Below, one piece after another: positions 50,874 through 62,298 of a stretch of DNA of 64,000 bases. This DNA comes from Paraburkholderia silvatlantica (lineage in GTDB: Bacteria; Pseudomonadota; Gammaproteobacteria; Burkholderiales; Burkholderiaceae), in assembly GCF_003096715.1 (NCBI RefSeq), contig NZ_QEOL01000002.1, forward strand, positions 186,001 to 250,000. The letters are read 5' to 3'. Within the stretch, counting starts at the first letter, position 1; every line of letters begins with the position of its first letter. The notes below the pieces were generated by a model. It ran no database searches. It was not told the DNA's origin and worked only from the letters and a program-made list of their open reading frames with translations. The position numbers were made by a program, and so were the translations under genes.

Positions 50874-51896
50874 TCAGACATCGCACATCGACCCTGCTCC
50901 CGCTGCCTGTTCCCGCGCGGCTTTTGCGCCTTCCACCTGGAGAATGGTCGGCAGCGAGACGCCGTTCTTCGCCGCCGTGACCTCGGCGAGGATCGACACC
51001 GCGATTTCCGGCGGCGTGCGGCTGCCGATGTAAATGCCCACCGGCCCATGCAGCCGCGCGAGTTCCGTCGCGCTCAGGTCGAACTCCTTGAGCCGCTCGC
51101 GCCGCGCCGCGTTGTTGCGCCGCGAGCCCAGCGCGCCCACGTAGAACGCGGGCGTCTTGAGAGCCTCCATCAGCGCGAGGTCGTCGAGCTTGGGGTCGTG
51201 CGTGAGCGCGATCACGGCGCAGCGTTCGTCGAGCTTCATGTCGAGCACCGTGTCGTCGGGCATGGTGCGCACGAGCGCCGTGCCGGGCACGTCCCAGGTG
51301 TCGGTGTATTCCTCGCGCGGGTCGCACACGGTCACCTGGTAATCGAGCCCCACCGCGATCTGGCAGAGATAGCGCGAGAGCTGCCCCGCGCCGATCACCA
51401 GCATGCGGTAGCGCGGCCCGTGTATCGTGAGCAGGCGCGCGTCGTCGAAGTCCACGCCATCGGTCGCTTTCGCCGGGCCGAGCGTGGCGCGGCCGGTCGC
51501 CATGTCGAGTGTGCGTGCAACGAGCTCGCCGCGCTCGACGGTTGCGAGCAGGTCGCGAATGCCCGAGGCCTCGGAGAGCGGTTCGAGCACGAGCTGGATC
51601 GTGCCGCCGCATGGCAGTCCGAAACGATGCGCCTCTTCCGCCGTGATGCCGTACTTGACGGCTTCGGGCTTCACGATCGTCACGCCTTCGCGGTGCACGC
51701 GGTCGATGAGATCGTCCTCGATGCAGCCGCCCGACACGGAGCCGACCACGAGGCCGTCGCCGCGCACCACGAGCATCGCGCCCTCGGGACGCGGCGACGA
51801 GCCCCACGTTTTCACCACTGTCACCAGCAGCGCGCGGTGCCCTGCGTCGAGCCATCGCACGCTGGATTTCAGGACTTCGAGATCCACGCTGTCCAT
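50874..51896 (-). CDS. xdhC: XdhC/CoxF-family molybdenum hydroxylase maturation factor
   Basis: XdhC proteins bind molybdenum cofactor and insert its sulfurated form into xanthine-dehydrogenase-like enzymes. The 340-residue product has an N-terminal XdhC domain with VVGSVSGGCIEDDLI and GLPCGGTIQLVLEP, and a C-terminal Rossmann domain (RMLVIGAGQLSRYLC; VGALGSRRNNAARRERL). It is the last gene of the cox-like cluster and its start lies inside coxG (28-base overlap). It probably serves the adjacent large subunit. Confidence 0.9.
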   Translation of the reverse strand: MDSVDLEVLKSSVRWLDAGHRALLVTVVKTWGSSPRPEGAMLVVRGDGLVVGSVSGGCIEDDLIDRVHREGVTIVKPEAVKYGITAEEAHRFGLPCGGTIQLVLEPLSEASGIRDLLATVERGELVARTLDMATGRATLGPAKATDGVDFDDARLLTIHGPRYRMLVIGAGQLSRYLCQIAVGLDYQVTVCDPREEYTDTWDVPGTALVRTMPDDTVLDMKLDERCAVIALTHDPKLDDLALMEALKTPAFYVGALGSRRNNAARRERLKEFDLSATELARLHGPVGIYIGSRTPPEIAVSILAEVTAAKNGVSLPTILQVEGAKAAREQAAGAGSMCDV

Positions 51897-52441
51897 GATC
51901 GTTTCCTCTTCGGTGTTTCCTCTGCGCCCTCGGCTTGCGGCTCGCCTTCTGCGTCGCTCGCGGCAGATTGCGCCGCCTCGTCGGTATTTTGCTGCGCGTC
52001 GCCACCCAGCTGTTCCCCGAAACGCCTGAAAAACTCGCCGGCGATCTTGCGCGCCGCGCCGTCCACGAGCCGCGAGCCGATCTGTGCGAGCTTGCCGCCC
52101 ACCTGGGCGTTCGCAGTGTACGCGAGCGTGGTCGATTCGTCGCCGGCGGCTTCGAGTTTCACGTGCGCGTCGCCCTTGCCGAAGCCCGCTGCCCCGCCCT
52201 GGCCCTCGAAGACGATCGTGTAGCTGTTCGGGGCGTCGATATCGGCGAGCTGCATGCGGCCCTTGAAGCGCGCCTTCACCGGACCCACCGCGGCGGTCAG
52301 CGCGACGGTGTAAGCGTTCTCGCCGTCGGCTTCGATGCTTTCGCAGCCCGGTATGCACGCCTTGAGGATCGCCGTGTCGTTGAGCGCTTCCCAGGCGCGC
52401 TGTTGCGGCACCGGCAGCGTGTGGCTTTCGGTCAGCTCCAT
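51869..52441 (-). CDS. coxG: CoxG-like SRPBCC protein
   Basis: CoxG recruits CO dehydrogenase to the membrane in carboxidotrophs. The 190-residue product has the SRPBCC fold start MELTESHTLPVPQQRAWEAL, the conserved ACIPGCESIE, and a Glu/Ala-rich C-terminal extension ending in a Lys/Arg/Trp cluster (KRKRSWTAW), possibly a membrane-contact tail. It starts inside coxE (10-base overlap) and overlaps xdhC by 28 bases. Confidence 0.88.
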   Translation of the reverse strand: MELTESHTLPVPQQRAWEALNDTAILKACIPGCESIEADGENAYTVALTAAVGPVKARFKGRMQLADIDAPNSYTIVFEGQGGAAGFGKGDAHVKLEAAGDESTTLAYTANAQVGGKLAQIGSRLVDGAARKIAGEFFRRFGEQLGGDAQQNTDEAAQSAASDAEGEPQAEGAEETPKRKRSWTAWISKS

Positions 52442-53748
52442 CGTGTTTCTCCTTGTGACGCTCGCGCCTGCACGCTGTGCAATGCGCGTGCCGCACGGGG
52501 CATATGCCCGGCCGGCGCGGCTTCGCACAGGCTGCGCGCGAACGCTTCGAGGCTGTCGAGATTGTGGACGGGGTAGTGCGCGTCGACGTGGGGCAGCATC
52601 GCCTGCACGCCGCGCGCCTTCGGCGCGAAATCGCGGTAACGCAGGAGCGGATTGAGCCAGATCACGCGATGTGCGAAGCGGTGCAGGCGCGCCATCTCCT
52701 CGCTGAGCAGGCCGCACTCATCGTGATCGAGCCCGTCCGTGACGATCAGCACCGTCGCGCGAGCGCCGAGCATGCGGCGCGCCCAGCGGCGGTTGAACTC
52801 CGCGAGCGTGGCGCCGATGCGCGTGCCGCCGGACCAGTCCGCGACCTGGCTGGCAAGCTGTGCGAGCGAGACGTCGGGATCGCGTTCGCGCAGCGCACGC
52901 GTGGCGTGCGTCAGGCGCGTGCCGAACAGGAATACCTGCAGCCGTTCGCGCGATTGCAGCAACGCGTGGCAGAAGTAGAGCACCGCGCGCGAGTAGCTGC
53001 TCATCGAGCCGGAAATGTCGAGCAGCAGCACGAGCGGCAGCTTGCGGTCCACGGGCGCGCGATATTTCCATACGGTCCAGTCGCCGCCCGCCCGCACCGC
53101 GTGGCGCGCGCTCGCGCGCAGATCGGCGTGCGTGCCGCGCGACGATGCCTTCAGGCGCCGCGTGCGAACCGTTGCGAGCGGCAGGCGGCGCGCGCGGATC
53201 AGGTGGCGCAGCGTGCGCCATTCGTCGGCGGTGAGCGTGTCGAAGTCGCGCTGGCGCAGGCGTTCTTCGGCGCTGAACGTGGCATGGGCGCGCAATTCGT
53301 GTTGTTCGTGCGAGGGCGGCGGCCTCGCGCCCGGGCGCTGGGCAGGGCGCGCCGCGAGCGCGTCGGCGAGACGGTTGTTGCGGCGCGGCGGCGGCACGCC
53401 GCCTTGCACCTTCGGCAGCAGGAGCGCGCGCAGCTTGCCTTCGAAATCCGGATCGCGCCAGAAGAGGGCGAATGCGGCGTCGAAGATTTCGCGCTCGTCG
53501 GGCGCGCTCGTGAGGAGCGCGGCGAGCGCGGCATGCACATCGTCGCGGCGGCCAAGGTCGATGTGGCGCAGCGCTTCGATTGCGTCGACGGCGCGCGTAG
53601 GCGACATCGGCAGGCCCGCGCCGCGCAGCACGCGCACGAAATGCACGACGTTGCGCGCGAATACGGGCGCGAGCGTGGGCATGACGGCGGGCGAGGCAGG
53701 CGGCGTAGTGCGGGTTCCGGGCGGCAGGGACGATGAGGCGCAGGCCAT
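52432..53748 (-). CDS. coxE: CoxE-like von Willebrand factor A protein
   Basis: CoxE works with the MoxR ATPase CoxD in maturing the Mo-Cu or Mo site. The 438-residue product has an N-terminal helical CoxE region and a C-terminal VWA domain with the MIDAS DISGSMS (Asp244, Ser246, Ser248) and Thr/Asp motif TDGLDHDECG. The middle is Arg/Pro-rich. ATG 53748 has GGAG eight bases upstream; a GTG at 53757 overlapping the coxD stop is less likely. Confidence 0.88.
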   Translation of the reverse strand: MACASSSLPPGTRTTPPASPAVMPTLAPVFARNVVHFVRVLRGAGLPMSPTRAVDAIEALRHIDLGRRDDVHAALAALLTSAPDEREIFDAAFALFWRDPDFEGKLRALLLPKVQGGVPPPRRNNRLADALAARPAQRPGARPPPSHEQHELRAHATFSAEERLRQRDFDTLTADEWRTLRHLIRARRLPLATVRTRRLKASSRGTHADLRASARHAVRAGGDWTVWKYRAPVDRKLPLVLLLDISGSMSSYSRAVLYFCHALLQSRERLQVFLFGTRLTHATRALRERDPDVSLAQLASQVADWSGGTRIGATLAEFNRRWARRMLGARATVLIVTDGLDHDECGLLSEEMARLHRFAHRVIWLNPLLRYRDFAPKARGVQAMLPHVDAHYPVHNLDSLEAFARSLCEAAPAGHMPRAARALHSVQARASQGETRWS

Positions 53749-53753
53749 CGTGC

Positions 53754-54641
53754 TCACTCCGCGAGCGCGAGCGTTTGCGCGATGCGTTGCGCGTCGAGCT
53801 GCGCGAGGTCGTCCTGGTACTTCAGCAGCACGCCTAGCGTGTCCTGCACCGACTGCGGATCGAGTTCCGTCACGGCGAGCGCGCCAAGCGCCCGGCACCA
53901 GTCGATCGTTTCCGCAATGCCGGGCGCCTTGAAGAGATCCATCGTGCGCAACTGGTGCACGAACGCCACGGCGCGATGCTGCAATGCCGGCGCGGTTTGC
54001 GGCGCGCGCGCGGCCACGATCGCGAGCTCGCGCGCACGGTCCGGATAGCCGAGCCATTGATAAAGACAGCGCCGCTTGAGCGCGTCGTGCACTTCGCGCG
54101 TGCGGTTCGACGTGATCACGACGAGCGGCGGCGTGCTCGCGCGCACGGTGCCGTATTCGGGAATCGATACCTGGAAATCCGAAAGGAGTTCGAGCAGGAA
54201 GGCTTCGAACGGTTCGTCGGCGCGGTCGATTTCGTCGATCAGCAGCACGCGGCGCGCGGCGGGGTTGTTCGGGTCGAGTTGCAGCGCCTGCAACAAGGGC
54301 CGCTTGAGCAGGAACTCGTCGCGATAGAGCGTGTCGTTGCGCGGCTTTTCGCCGGCGGCTTCGGCAAGCCGCAGCGCCATGATCTGGCGCGGATAGTCCC
54401 ACTCGTAGAGCGCGCTTGCCGTATCGAGCCCCTCGTAGCATTGCAGGCGCAGGAGCGTCGTGCCGAGCATGGCCGCGGCGGCCTTGGCCAGCTCGGTCTT
54501 GCCCACGCCCGGCTCGCCTTCGAGAAACAGCGGGCGTTCCATGCGCAGCGCAAGAAAGAGCGCCGTGGCGAGTTCGCGGCTCGCGAAATAGCCGCGCGCT
54601 TCGAGTTGTGCGAGGGTGTCGTCGATCGAGGCGGATTGCAT
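53754..54641 (-). CDS. coxD: CoxD-like MoxR AAA+ ATPase
   Basis: MoxR-type ATPases act as chaperones for metal-cofactor enzymes; CoxD helps build the CO dehydrogenase active site. The 295-residue product has Walker A GEPGVGKTE (42-50), Walker B LLIDEIDRA, sensor 1 VVITSNRTREVHDAL and the C-terminal lid. ATG 54641 (MQSASIDDTLAQL) is preferred over a TTG 15 bases upstream. It is followed almost directly by coxE. Confidence 0.9.
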   Translation of the reverse strand: MQSASIDDTLAQLEARGYFASRELATALFLALRMERPLFLEGEPGVGKTELAKAAAAMLGTTLLRLQCYEGLDTASALYEWDYPRQIMALRLAEAAGEKPRNDTLYRDEFLLKRPLLQALQLDPNNPAARRVLLIDEIDRADEPFEAFLLELLSDFQVSIPEYGTVRASTPPLVVITSNRTREVHDALKRRCLYQWLGYPDRARELAIVAARAPQTAPALQHRAVAFVHQLRTMDLFKAPGIAETIDWCRALGALAVTELDPQSVQDTLGVLLKYQDDLAQLDAQRIAQTLALAE

Positions 54642-54718
54642 TCGGGATTCTGGCAACGCGAATCAAAGGCGGCGAGCGCTTCCACGTCCGCCTGGAAGCG
54701 CTCGCCCTCGGGACAAGC

Positions 54719-55516
54719 CTAGCCGTTGGCCTTCGCCACCGCGCGCGCCGCGAGCACCGGTATGAGGTGCGCGCGATAGGCCGCGCTCGCGTGCAGGTCG
54801 GTGTTGAGGTCGTCGGCGGGGAGCTTCACCGCGCGTGCGGCTTCGGGCGCGAAGTTCGTCTTCAGTGCGCTTTCCAGCGCGCCCGCGCGAAATACCGAAG
54901 GCCCGGCCCCCGTGACCGCCACGCGCGCCTCCCCACCGTACTTCGCGACGAACACGCCGGCGAGCGCGAAGTGCGAGGCCGGATTGGGAAACTTCTCGTA
55001 GGCCGCGCGTTCGGGCACCTGGAATTCGACGGATACGATCAGTTCGTCGGGTTCGAGCGCCGTTTCGTACATGCCGAGGAAGAAGTCGTCCGCTGCGATG
55101 CGCCGCCGGTCCGTCACCACCGTCGCGTTCAGCGCGAGCACCGCCGCCGGATAGTCGGCGGCCGGATCGTCGTTGGCGAGCGAGCCGCCCAGCGTGCCGA
55201 GCGCGCGCACCTGGCGATCGCCGATCATGCCCGCGAGGTCCGCGAGCGCCGGCAGCGTGTTGCGGATCTGCGCGTTTTCGGCGACATCGGCATGGCACAC
55301 GGCCGCGCCCACCTTCACCACCTGGCCGTCCACCTGCACGGCTTTCAGCTCGGGAATGCGCGTGACGTCCACGAGCGTGCTGGGCTGGGCGAGCCGCAGC
55401 TTCATCGCCGCGAGCAGGCTCTGGCCGCCGCCCAGGAATTTGGCGTCGGCGTCGGCCGCGAGGGCTTTCACGGCACCTTGCGCGTCGCTTGCGCGCTGAT
55501 AGTCGAATGCGTACAT
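54719..55516 (-). CDS. coxM: CoxM-like FAD-binding subunit
   Basis: The medium subunit passes electrons from the iron-sulfur subunit to FAD. The 265-residue product has the two FAD motifs GGGQSLLAAMK (28-38) and TLGGSLANDDPAADY (about 107-121) and the C-terminal CODH-type domain. ATG 55516 gives MYAFDYQRA, the conserved start. It follows coxL by 13 bases. Confidence 0.92.
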   Translation of the reverse strand: MYAFDYQRASDAQGAVKALAADADAKFLGGGQSLLAAMKLRLAQPSTLVDVTRIPELKAVQVDGQVVKVGAAVCHADVAENAQIRNTLPALADLAGMIGDRQVRALGTLGGSLANDDPAADYPAAVLALNATVVTDRRRIAADDFFLGMYETALEPDELIVSVEFQVPERAAYEKFPNPASHFALAGVFVAKYGGEARVAVTGAGPSVFRAGALESALKTNFAPEAARAVKLPADDLNTDLHASAAYRAHLIPVLAARAVAKANG

Positions 55517-55529
55517 GGAGCGCCTCCGC

Positions 55530-57920
<2,391 letters not shown>

Positions 57921-57934
57921 GGCGGCCTCCCGGT

Positions 57935-58432
57935 TCACGCGCTCGTGGCGGCAGCGGGGGCGCCCGCGCGCATTGCCTGCGCACCGGCGGCCACGGCCTT
58001 CACGATGTTGTGATAGCCCGTACAGCGGCAGAAGTTGCCGTCGAGCCCTTCGCGAATGTCGCTTTCCGTGAGGTCAGGGTTGGCGGCGGCGAGCGCGGTC
58101 GCGCACATCACCATGCCGGGCGTGCAGAAGCCGCATTGCAGGCCATGGCATTCGCGGAACGCGGCCTGCATGGGATGCAGCTCGCCATTTTTCGCGAGGC
58201 CTTCGATCGTCGTCACCTCCATGCCGTCGCACTGCACGGCGAGCTGGTTGCACGACTTGATCGCGCGGCCGTTCAGGTGGACGGTGCAGGCCCCGCATTG
58301 CGCGGTGTCGCAGCCGACGTGCGTGCCGGTGAGACGCTGCTGTTCGCGCAGGAACTGGACGAGGAGCGTGTGGGGTTCGACCTCGGCGGTCACGGGCGCG
58401 CCGTTGACCGTGAGGCTAATTCTGATCGCCAT
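57935..58432 (-). CDS. coxS: CoxS-like [2Fe-2S] subunit
   Basis: The small electron-transfer subunit. The 165-residue product has two [2Fe-2S] sites: a plant-type N-terminal cluster ([17 protein letters not shown] plus KSC, about residues 39-61) and a C-terminal cluster (CGFCTPG, then NFCRCTGY). It is the first gene of the cluster. A 9-bp inverted repeat lies 19-51 bases upstream of the start. Confidence 0.94.
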   Translation of the reverse strand: MAIRISLTVNGAPVTAEVEPHTLLVQFLREQQRLTGTHVGCDTAQCGACTVHLNGRAIKSCNQLAVQCDGMEVTTIEGLAKNGELHPMQAAFRECHGLQCGFCTPGMVMCATALAAANPDLTESDIREGLDGNFCRCTGYHNIVKAVAAGAQAMRAGAPAAATSA

Positions 58433-58450
58433 TGATGTGTCTCCAATGTC

Positions 58451-58483
58451 GACCGGAGCACGGCGCTGCGTGTGGCTCCGGTC
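58451..58483 (-). promoter_or_regulatory. Inverted repeat just upstream of coxS
   Basis: GACCGGAGC (58451-58459) and GCTCCGGTC (58475-58483) form a perfect 9-bp inverted repeat with a 15-base spacer, 19 bases from the coxS start. It could be an operator or a leader hairpin. No sigma54 or sigma70 promoter is clear around it. Confidence 0.45.
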
Positions 58484-58789
58484 CCATACCAGATGATGGG
58501 ATAGAGACCTGCCTGGGCCCGTTCTTTTTTGCACTGAATCGACCGCCCTGACCGCCCGCAGGAAAACTCGCCCCTCCAACACATTGCGCCTCTTCGCGCG
58601 CGCAACTCACCGCGCCACGCCAACAACGCGGGGCGCTTCGGGCGGATCGAACCAATACGGGTGGAGCGGAATCTGGGTCCGGCTGGTGCCTTGCTGTTCA
58701 GTGAAGCCTGGGGTGACGCCCGGACAGTAAAGCACAATTTGCCGAATTTCGCTGCGCGGGTTTTACCTTCCAGAATGCCTGCAGCGTGC

Positions 58790-58832
58790 GAAAAGAAACG
58801 GCCCGCCTCGATGGCTCGGGGCGGGCCGTTGC
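58790..58832 (-). terminator. Intrinsic terminator of the APC permease gene
   Basis: On the minus strand a CGGCCCGCC-type arm pairs with GGCGGGCCG across a loop of about 13 bases, followed by TTTCTTTT. It lies about 64 bases past the permease stop and separates it from coxS. Confidence 0.7.
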
Positions 58833-58895
58833 GTTGCAGTGCAGCGATTAAAGGCGATCCGGACGCAAGCGAAGCGTCGCGAGATCACCCGCTAA

Positions 58896-60314
58896 TCAAT
58901 CGTGATGCACGCGCTCGTGCGGTGCGTGCGCGAGACGCGAATGGCGGCGCGAATAGCCGAAGTAGACGATGAGGCCGAACCCGGTCCAGACGAGGAACGC
59001 GGCCCACGTGAGCGGCTGGAGGTTGATCATGAGGAACAGGCACGAACCCACAGCGAGAATCGGCACCACGGGCACGCCCGGGCAGCGGAACGCGCGCGGC
59101 AGGTGCGGGTGCGTACGGCGCAGCACGAGCACGGCGATCGACACCATCGAGAAGGCGGCGAGCGTGCCGATGTTGATGAGTTCGGCGAGCACGTTCAGCG
59201 GCACGAGCGCGCCGATCAGGCCGAAGAAAATGCCGACGAGCCAGGTCGTGAAGAACGGCGTGGCGAAGCGCGGATGCACTTTCGAGAGTTTGGCGGGCAG
59301 GAGACCGTCGCGCGACATCGCGTAGATGATGCGGGTCTGGCCGTAGCTCATCACGAGGATCACGGTGAGCATGCCGAGCACGGCGCCCAGATCGATGAAG
59401 CCCGCGACCCAGTTTTCGCCCGCCACCTGGAGCGCGAACGAAACCGGGTGGCCGATATGGGCGAAGCGCGGCGAGGGTACGACGCCGGTCACGACCGCCG
59501 CCACGGCGACGTAGAGCACCGCGCACACGGCGAGCGAGGCGATGATGCCGATGGGCAGGTCGCGCCTGGGGTTCTTCACTTCCTCGGCGGCGGAAGACAC
59601 CGAGTCGAAGCCGATGAACGCGAAGAACATCACGGCCGCGGCGCCGAACACGCCGCGCCAGCCGTTGGGCATGAACGGATGCCAGTTCGCGGGGGTGACA
59701 TGGAACACGCCCACGGCGATCACGAGCAGCACCACGGTCACCTTGATCGCCACCATGATGTTGTTGATGCGCGTGGATTCGCGCACGCCCACGGAAAGCA
59801 GCGCCGTGATGGCCATCATCACGAGGAAGGCGGGCAGATTGAACAGCGTGTGCACGCCGGGGATGGCGCCGGGCGCTGCCGAGAACGCGGCGGGCAGCGT
59901 GAGGCCGAAGCCGGAAAGCAGCGACTGCAGGTAGCCCGACCAGCCAACCGAGACCGCGGATGTGGCGAGCCCGTACTCGAGCATCAGGTCCCAGCCGATC
60001 ACCCACGCGGCCAGTTCGCCGAGCGTGGCATACGAATAGGTGTAGATCGAGCCGGCCACGGGAATGGTCGAGGCGAACTCGGCGTAGGCAAGCGCGGCGA
60101 AGCCGCAAGCCACCGCCGCGATCAGGAACGAGATCATGAGCGCCGGGCCGGCCTGCACGGCGCCCGTGCCGGTCAGCACGAAAATGCCGGTGCCGATGAT
60201 CGCGCCGATGCCGAGAAAGGTGAGGTCGAGTGCGCCGAGTGCTTTTTTCAGGCCGGCGCCCTGGGCGCTCGCCTGCAACATGTGCTCGACGTTCTTTTTG
60301 CGAAAGAGGGACAT
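58896..60314 (-). CDS. APC-family amino acid permease (cationic-type, YfnA-like)
   Basis: An amino-acid/polyamine permease with 12 or more membrane helices in 472 residues. Helix 1 has the substrate loop GIGAIIGTGIFVLTG and helix 6 has FFAFIGFDSVSSAAEEVKNP, both diagnostic of the CAT-like group. Exact substrates are not known. N-terminal MSLFRKKNVEHML is the typical start for this group. An 8-bp inverted repeat lies 31 bases upstream. Confidence 0.88.
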   Translation of the reverse strand: MSLFRKKNVEHMLQASAQGAGLKKALGALDLTFLGIGAIIGTGIFVLTGTGAVQAGPALMISFLIAAVACGFAALAYAEFASTIPVAGSIYTYSYATLGELAAWVIGWDLMLEYGLATSAVSVGWSGYLQSLLSGFGLTLPAAFSAAPGAIPGVHTLFNLPAFLVMMAITALLSVGVRESTRINNIMVAIKVTVVLLVIAVGVFHVTPANWHPFMPNGWRGVFGAAAVMFFAFIGFDSVSSAAEEVKNPRRDLPIGIIASLAVCAVLYVAVAAVVTGVVPSPRFAHIGHPVSFALQVAGENWVAGFIDLGAVLGMLTVILVMSYGQTRIIYAMSRDGLLPAKLSKVHPRFATPFFTTWLVGIFFGLIGALVPLNVLAELINIGTLAAFSMVSIAVLVLRRTHPHLPRAFRCPGVPVVPILAVGSCLFLMINLQPLTWAAFLVWTGFGLIVYFGYSRRHSRLAHAPHERVHHD

Positions 60315-60616
60315 TGGGCGGGGAACTCCACGTAAAACGCGCGAAGGCGGGCAGCCGCAGCCGTGGTTGACCCACGCCCGCCTGCGCCGGCTTCGCGTGC
60401 CGGATGTCTTTGGGGGAAACCCTAAATTTTAGCGGAAGTCGTGCGCGAGACCGCTCGATCAGGGGCGGAAACGCTCGTGTGACGCGGACGATTCCGCCGC
60501 AATCCGGCGCGCCCGAGCGCGATCCTTGCCGGGACCCGCGCAAACGGCGCAATTCATTTCCGGATCAACGGGTTGTGGCGAGAAGGCCGCCTTGATGCCG
60601 CAGGGGCGCCGCAGTC
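60315..60616. other. Intergenic region APC permease / response regulator
   Basis: These 302 bases lie between two minus-strand genes. AGGCGGGC (60345-60352) pairs with GCCCGCCT (60376-60383) in the leader of the permease gene. An AT-rich patch at 60420-60435 could be part of its promoter. No gene is supported. Confidence 0.45.
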
Positions 60617-61273
60617 TCAGGCGCTGACCGTGGGCGAAAGGTCGACGAGCCGGTTGCTCATCACATAGAAGGTCAGCTCGGCGTTGTTGGTGAGCTTCAT
60701 CTTTTCGAGCAGGCGCGTGCGGTAGACGCTCACCGTCTTCACTGAAAGCGAGAGCGTGTGCGCGATGTCGGTGAGACGCTTGCCCGAGGCAAGCATGCAC
60801 AGCGTCTGGTATTCGCGGTCGGAGAGCTTCTCGTGGGGCAGCTGTTCGCCGTCCACCAGCACGTAGTCGGCGAGCGCTTCGGCCATGGCCGGGCTCACGT
60901 ACTTGCGGCCCGCGGCAACCTGCTGGATCGCGGCGATCATCTGCGCGGCGTCCACCGTCTTCGAGAGATAGCCGGCCGCGCCCGCCTTCAGCGCGCGCAC
61001 CGCGTATTGATCCTCGCGGTACATCGAGAACATCAGCACCGGCACGCGCGGCGCCTTTTTCTTCGCACGCTTGAGTACCTCCACGCCGTTCATGTCCGGC
61101 AGCGAAATGTCGAGCAGGACCACGTCGCACACATGCTTCGCGATCGCGGCGAGCGCCTCGGCGCCCGTTTGCGCCTCGATCACCTCGGCGGCAACGCCAC
61201 GGTCGAGCAACAGCTGGCGAACGCCCTGGCGCACGACGGCATGATCGTCGACGAGCAGGATGCGATGGGTCAT
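60617..61273 (-). CDS. NarL/LuxR-type response regulator
   Basis: A 218-residue DNA-binding response regulator. The receiver has DD (9-10), phosphoacceptor Asp55 (VVLLDISLPDMNG), Ser in LMFSMYRED and Lys in GYLSKTVDA. The C-terminal LuxR helix-turn-helix is LSDREYQTLCMLASGKRLTDIA. The kinase gene is directly upstream with a 4-base overlap (ATGA). The targets are unknown. Confidence 0.93.
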   Translation of the reverse strand: MTHRILLVDDHAVVRQGVRQLLLDRGVAAEVIEAQTGAEALAAIAKHVCDVVLLDISLPDMNGVEVLKRAKKKAPRVPVLMFSMYREDQYAVRALKAGAAGYLSKTVDAAQMIAAIQQVAAGRKYVSPAMAEALADYVLVDGEQLPHEKLSDREYQTLCMLASGKRLTDIAHTLSLSVKTVSVYRTRLLEKMKLTNNAELTFYVMSNRLVDLSPTVSA

Positions 61274-62298
61274 GAGCGGGCGCCTTCTTTGATGAGGAGG
61301 GGCGAGGCGCAATGGGAGCCGGCGAGCAGCGCGTCCCACGCGAAGCGTGCGCGCACGGTCGTGCCGCACGGGGCGGCTTCCTGCTGTGCGTCGTCGTGAT
61401 GCGTGCGCGCGATGCCGCCCTTGACGGCGCGCAGCGAGCCGCCGAAGGCGGCGCAGCGCTCGCGCATGCCGGCGAGGCCGTAGTGGCCGGAGTAGCAGCT
61501 CTCGCGCCTTGCTGCGTCGTCAGCGCCGTGAGCGCTCGCCGGGCTGCGGCGCGTGCGGCTTGCGCTGTGCGCGAGGCCGATGCCGTCGTCGGCGATGGTG
61601 AGCGTGAGGTGGCGCGTCGTGCTTTCGAGCCGCACCTCGGCGCATGTGGCCTGCGCGTGGCGCGCCACGTTGGCGAGCGCTTCCTGGGCGACGCGGAACA
61701 CCGCGAGCGCGGCCTCGGCGGGCAGGCGGGCGAGGCGCGCGTCATCGCTCGCGCCGGCTACGCGGGCGGCGAGACCGGTGCGCGCCGCGAAGCCGCACAC
61801 CCAGTTCGAGAGCGCGGGAGCGAGGCCCGCATCGAGATGCGGCGCGTGCAGGCCGTCCAGCACGTGGCGCATCGCGCCGGTGGCGGCTTCGAGCGAGCGG
61901 GCGACGAGCGCGAGCGCCTCGGCGCACTGCGGCGGGGCGTTGGCGGGCAGCCAGGTGTGGACGTTGGCGAGCGCGAAGTGCGTGGCGGCGAGTTCCGCGC
62001 CCACGCTGTCGTGCAAATCGCGGGCGAGCTGGTGGCGGACGGCTTCGTCGGCGTGAATGGATTGGGCGGCGCTGCCGTGGGCAAGCGCCCGGCTCGCGCG
62101 CCGGCGTGCGCCGCGCGCCGGCGCGGCAATCTGCCGATGCGCGCGCTCGAGATTTTCGAGCGCAGCCACCGTGGCCGCCTCGTCGGCGGCGGCGGACCAC
62201 GCGAGGAAAGCGAGGCCGTCGACGCCATGAGCGGCGCGCGGCGCATCGCCGGCTGGCGTGCGCGCGTTCGGCGCGGCGTATCTCGACGTATCCATCAT
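61270..62298 (-). CDS. Soluble NarX/UhpB-type histidine kinase without visible sensor domain
   Basis: The 342-residue kinase has a HisKA_3 dimerisation domain with His96 (ARDLHDSVGAELAATHF), an N-box FRVAQEALANVARHA, G1 ADDGIGLA and G2 GHYGLAGMRERC. There is no membrane helix, and residues 1-80 are Ala/Arg-rich without a recognisable PAS, GAF or other sensor. It may sense a cytoplasmic signal or depend on a partner. The start is ATG 62298 or 62295. It is coupled to the response regulator by ATGA. Confidence 0.88.
   Translation of the reverse strand: MMDTSRYAAPNARTPAGDAPRAAHGVDGLAFLAWSAAADEAATVAALENLERAHRQIAAPARGARRRASRALAHGSAAQSIHADEAVRHQLARDLHDSVGAELAATHFALANVHTWLPANAPPQCAEALALVARSLEAATGAMRHVLDGLHAPHLDAGLAPALSNWVCGFAARTGLAARVAGASDDARLARLPAEAALAVFRVAQEALANVARHAQATCAEVRLESTTRHLTLTIADDGIGLAHSASRTRRSPASAHGADDAARRESCYSGHYGLAGMRERCAAFGGSLRAVKGGIARTHHDDAQQEAAPCGTTVRARFAWDALLAGSHCASPLLIKEGARS

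Larger units (their letters stand above)
58433..58895. other. Intergenic region coxS / APC permease
   Basis: These 463 bases lie between two minus-strand genes. They contain the coxS-proximal inverted repeat (58451-58483) and the APC permease terminator (58790-58832). The remainder has no supported gene. Confidence 0.5.
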
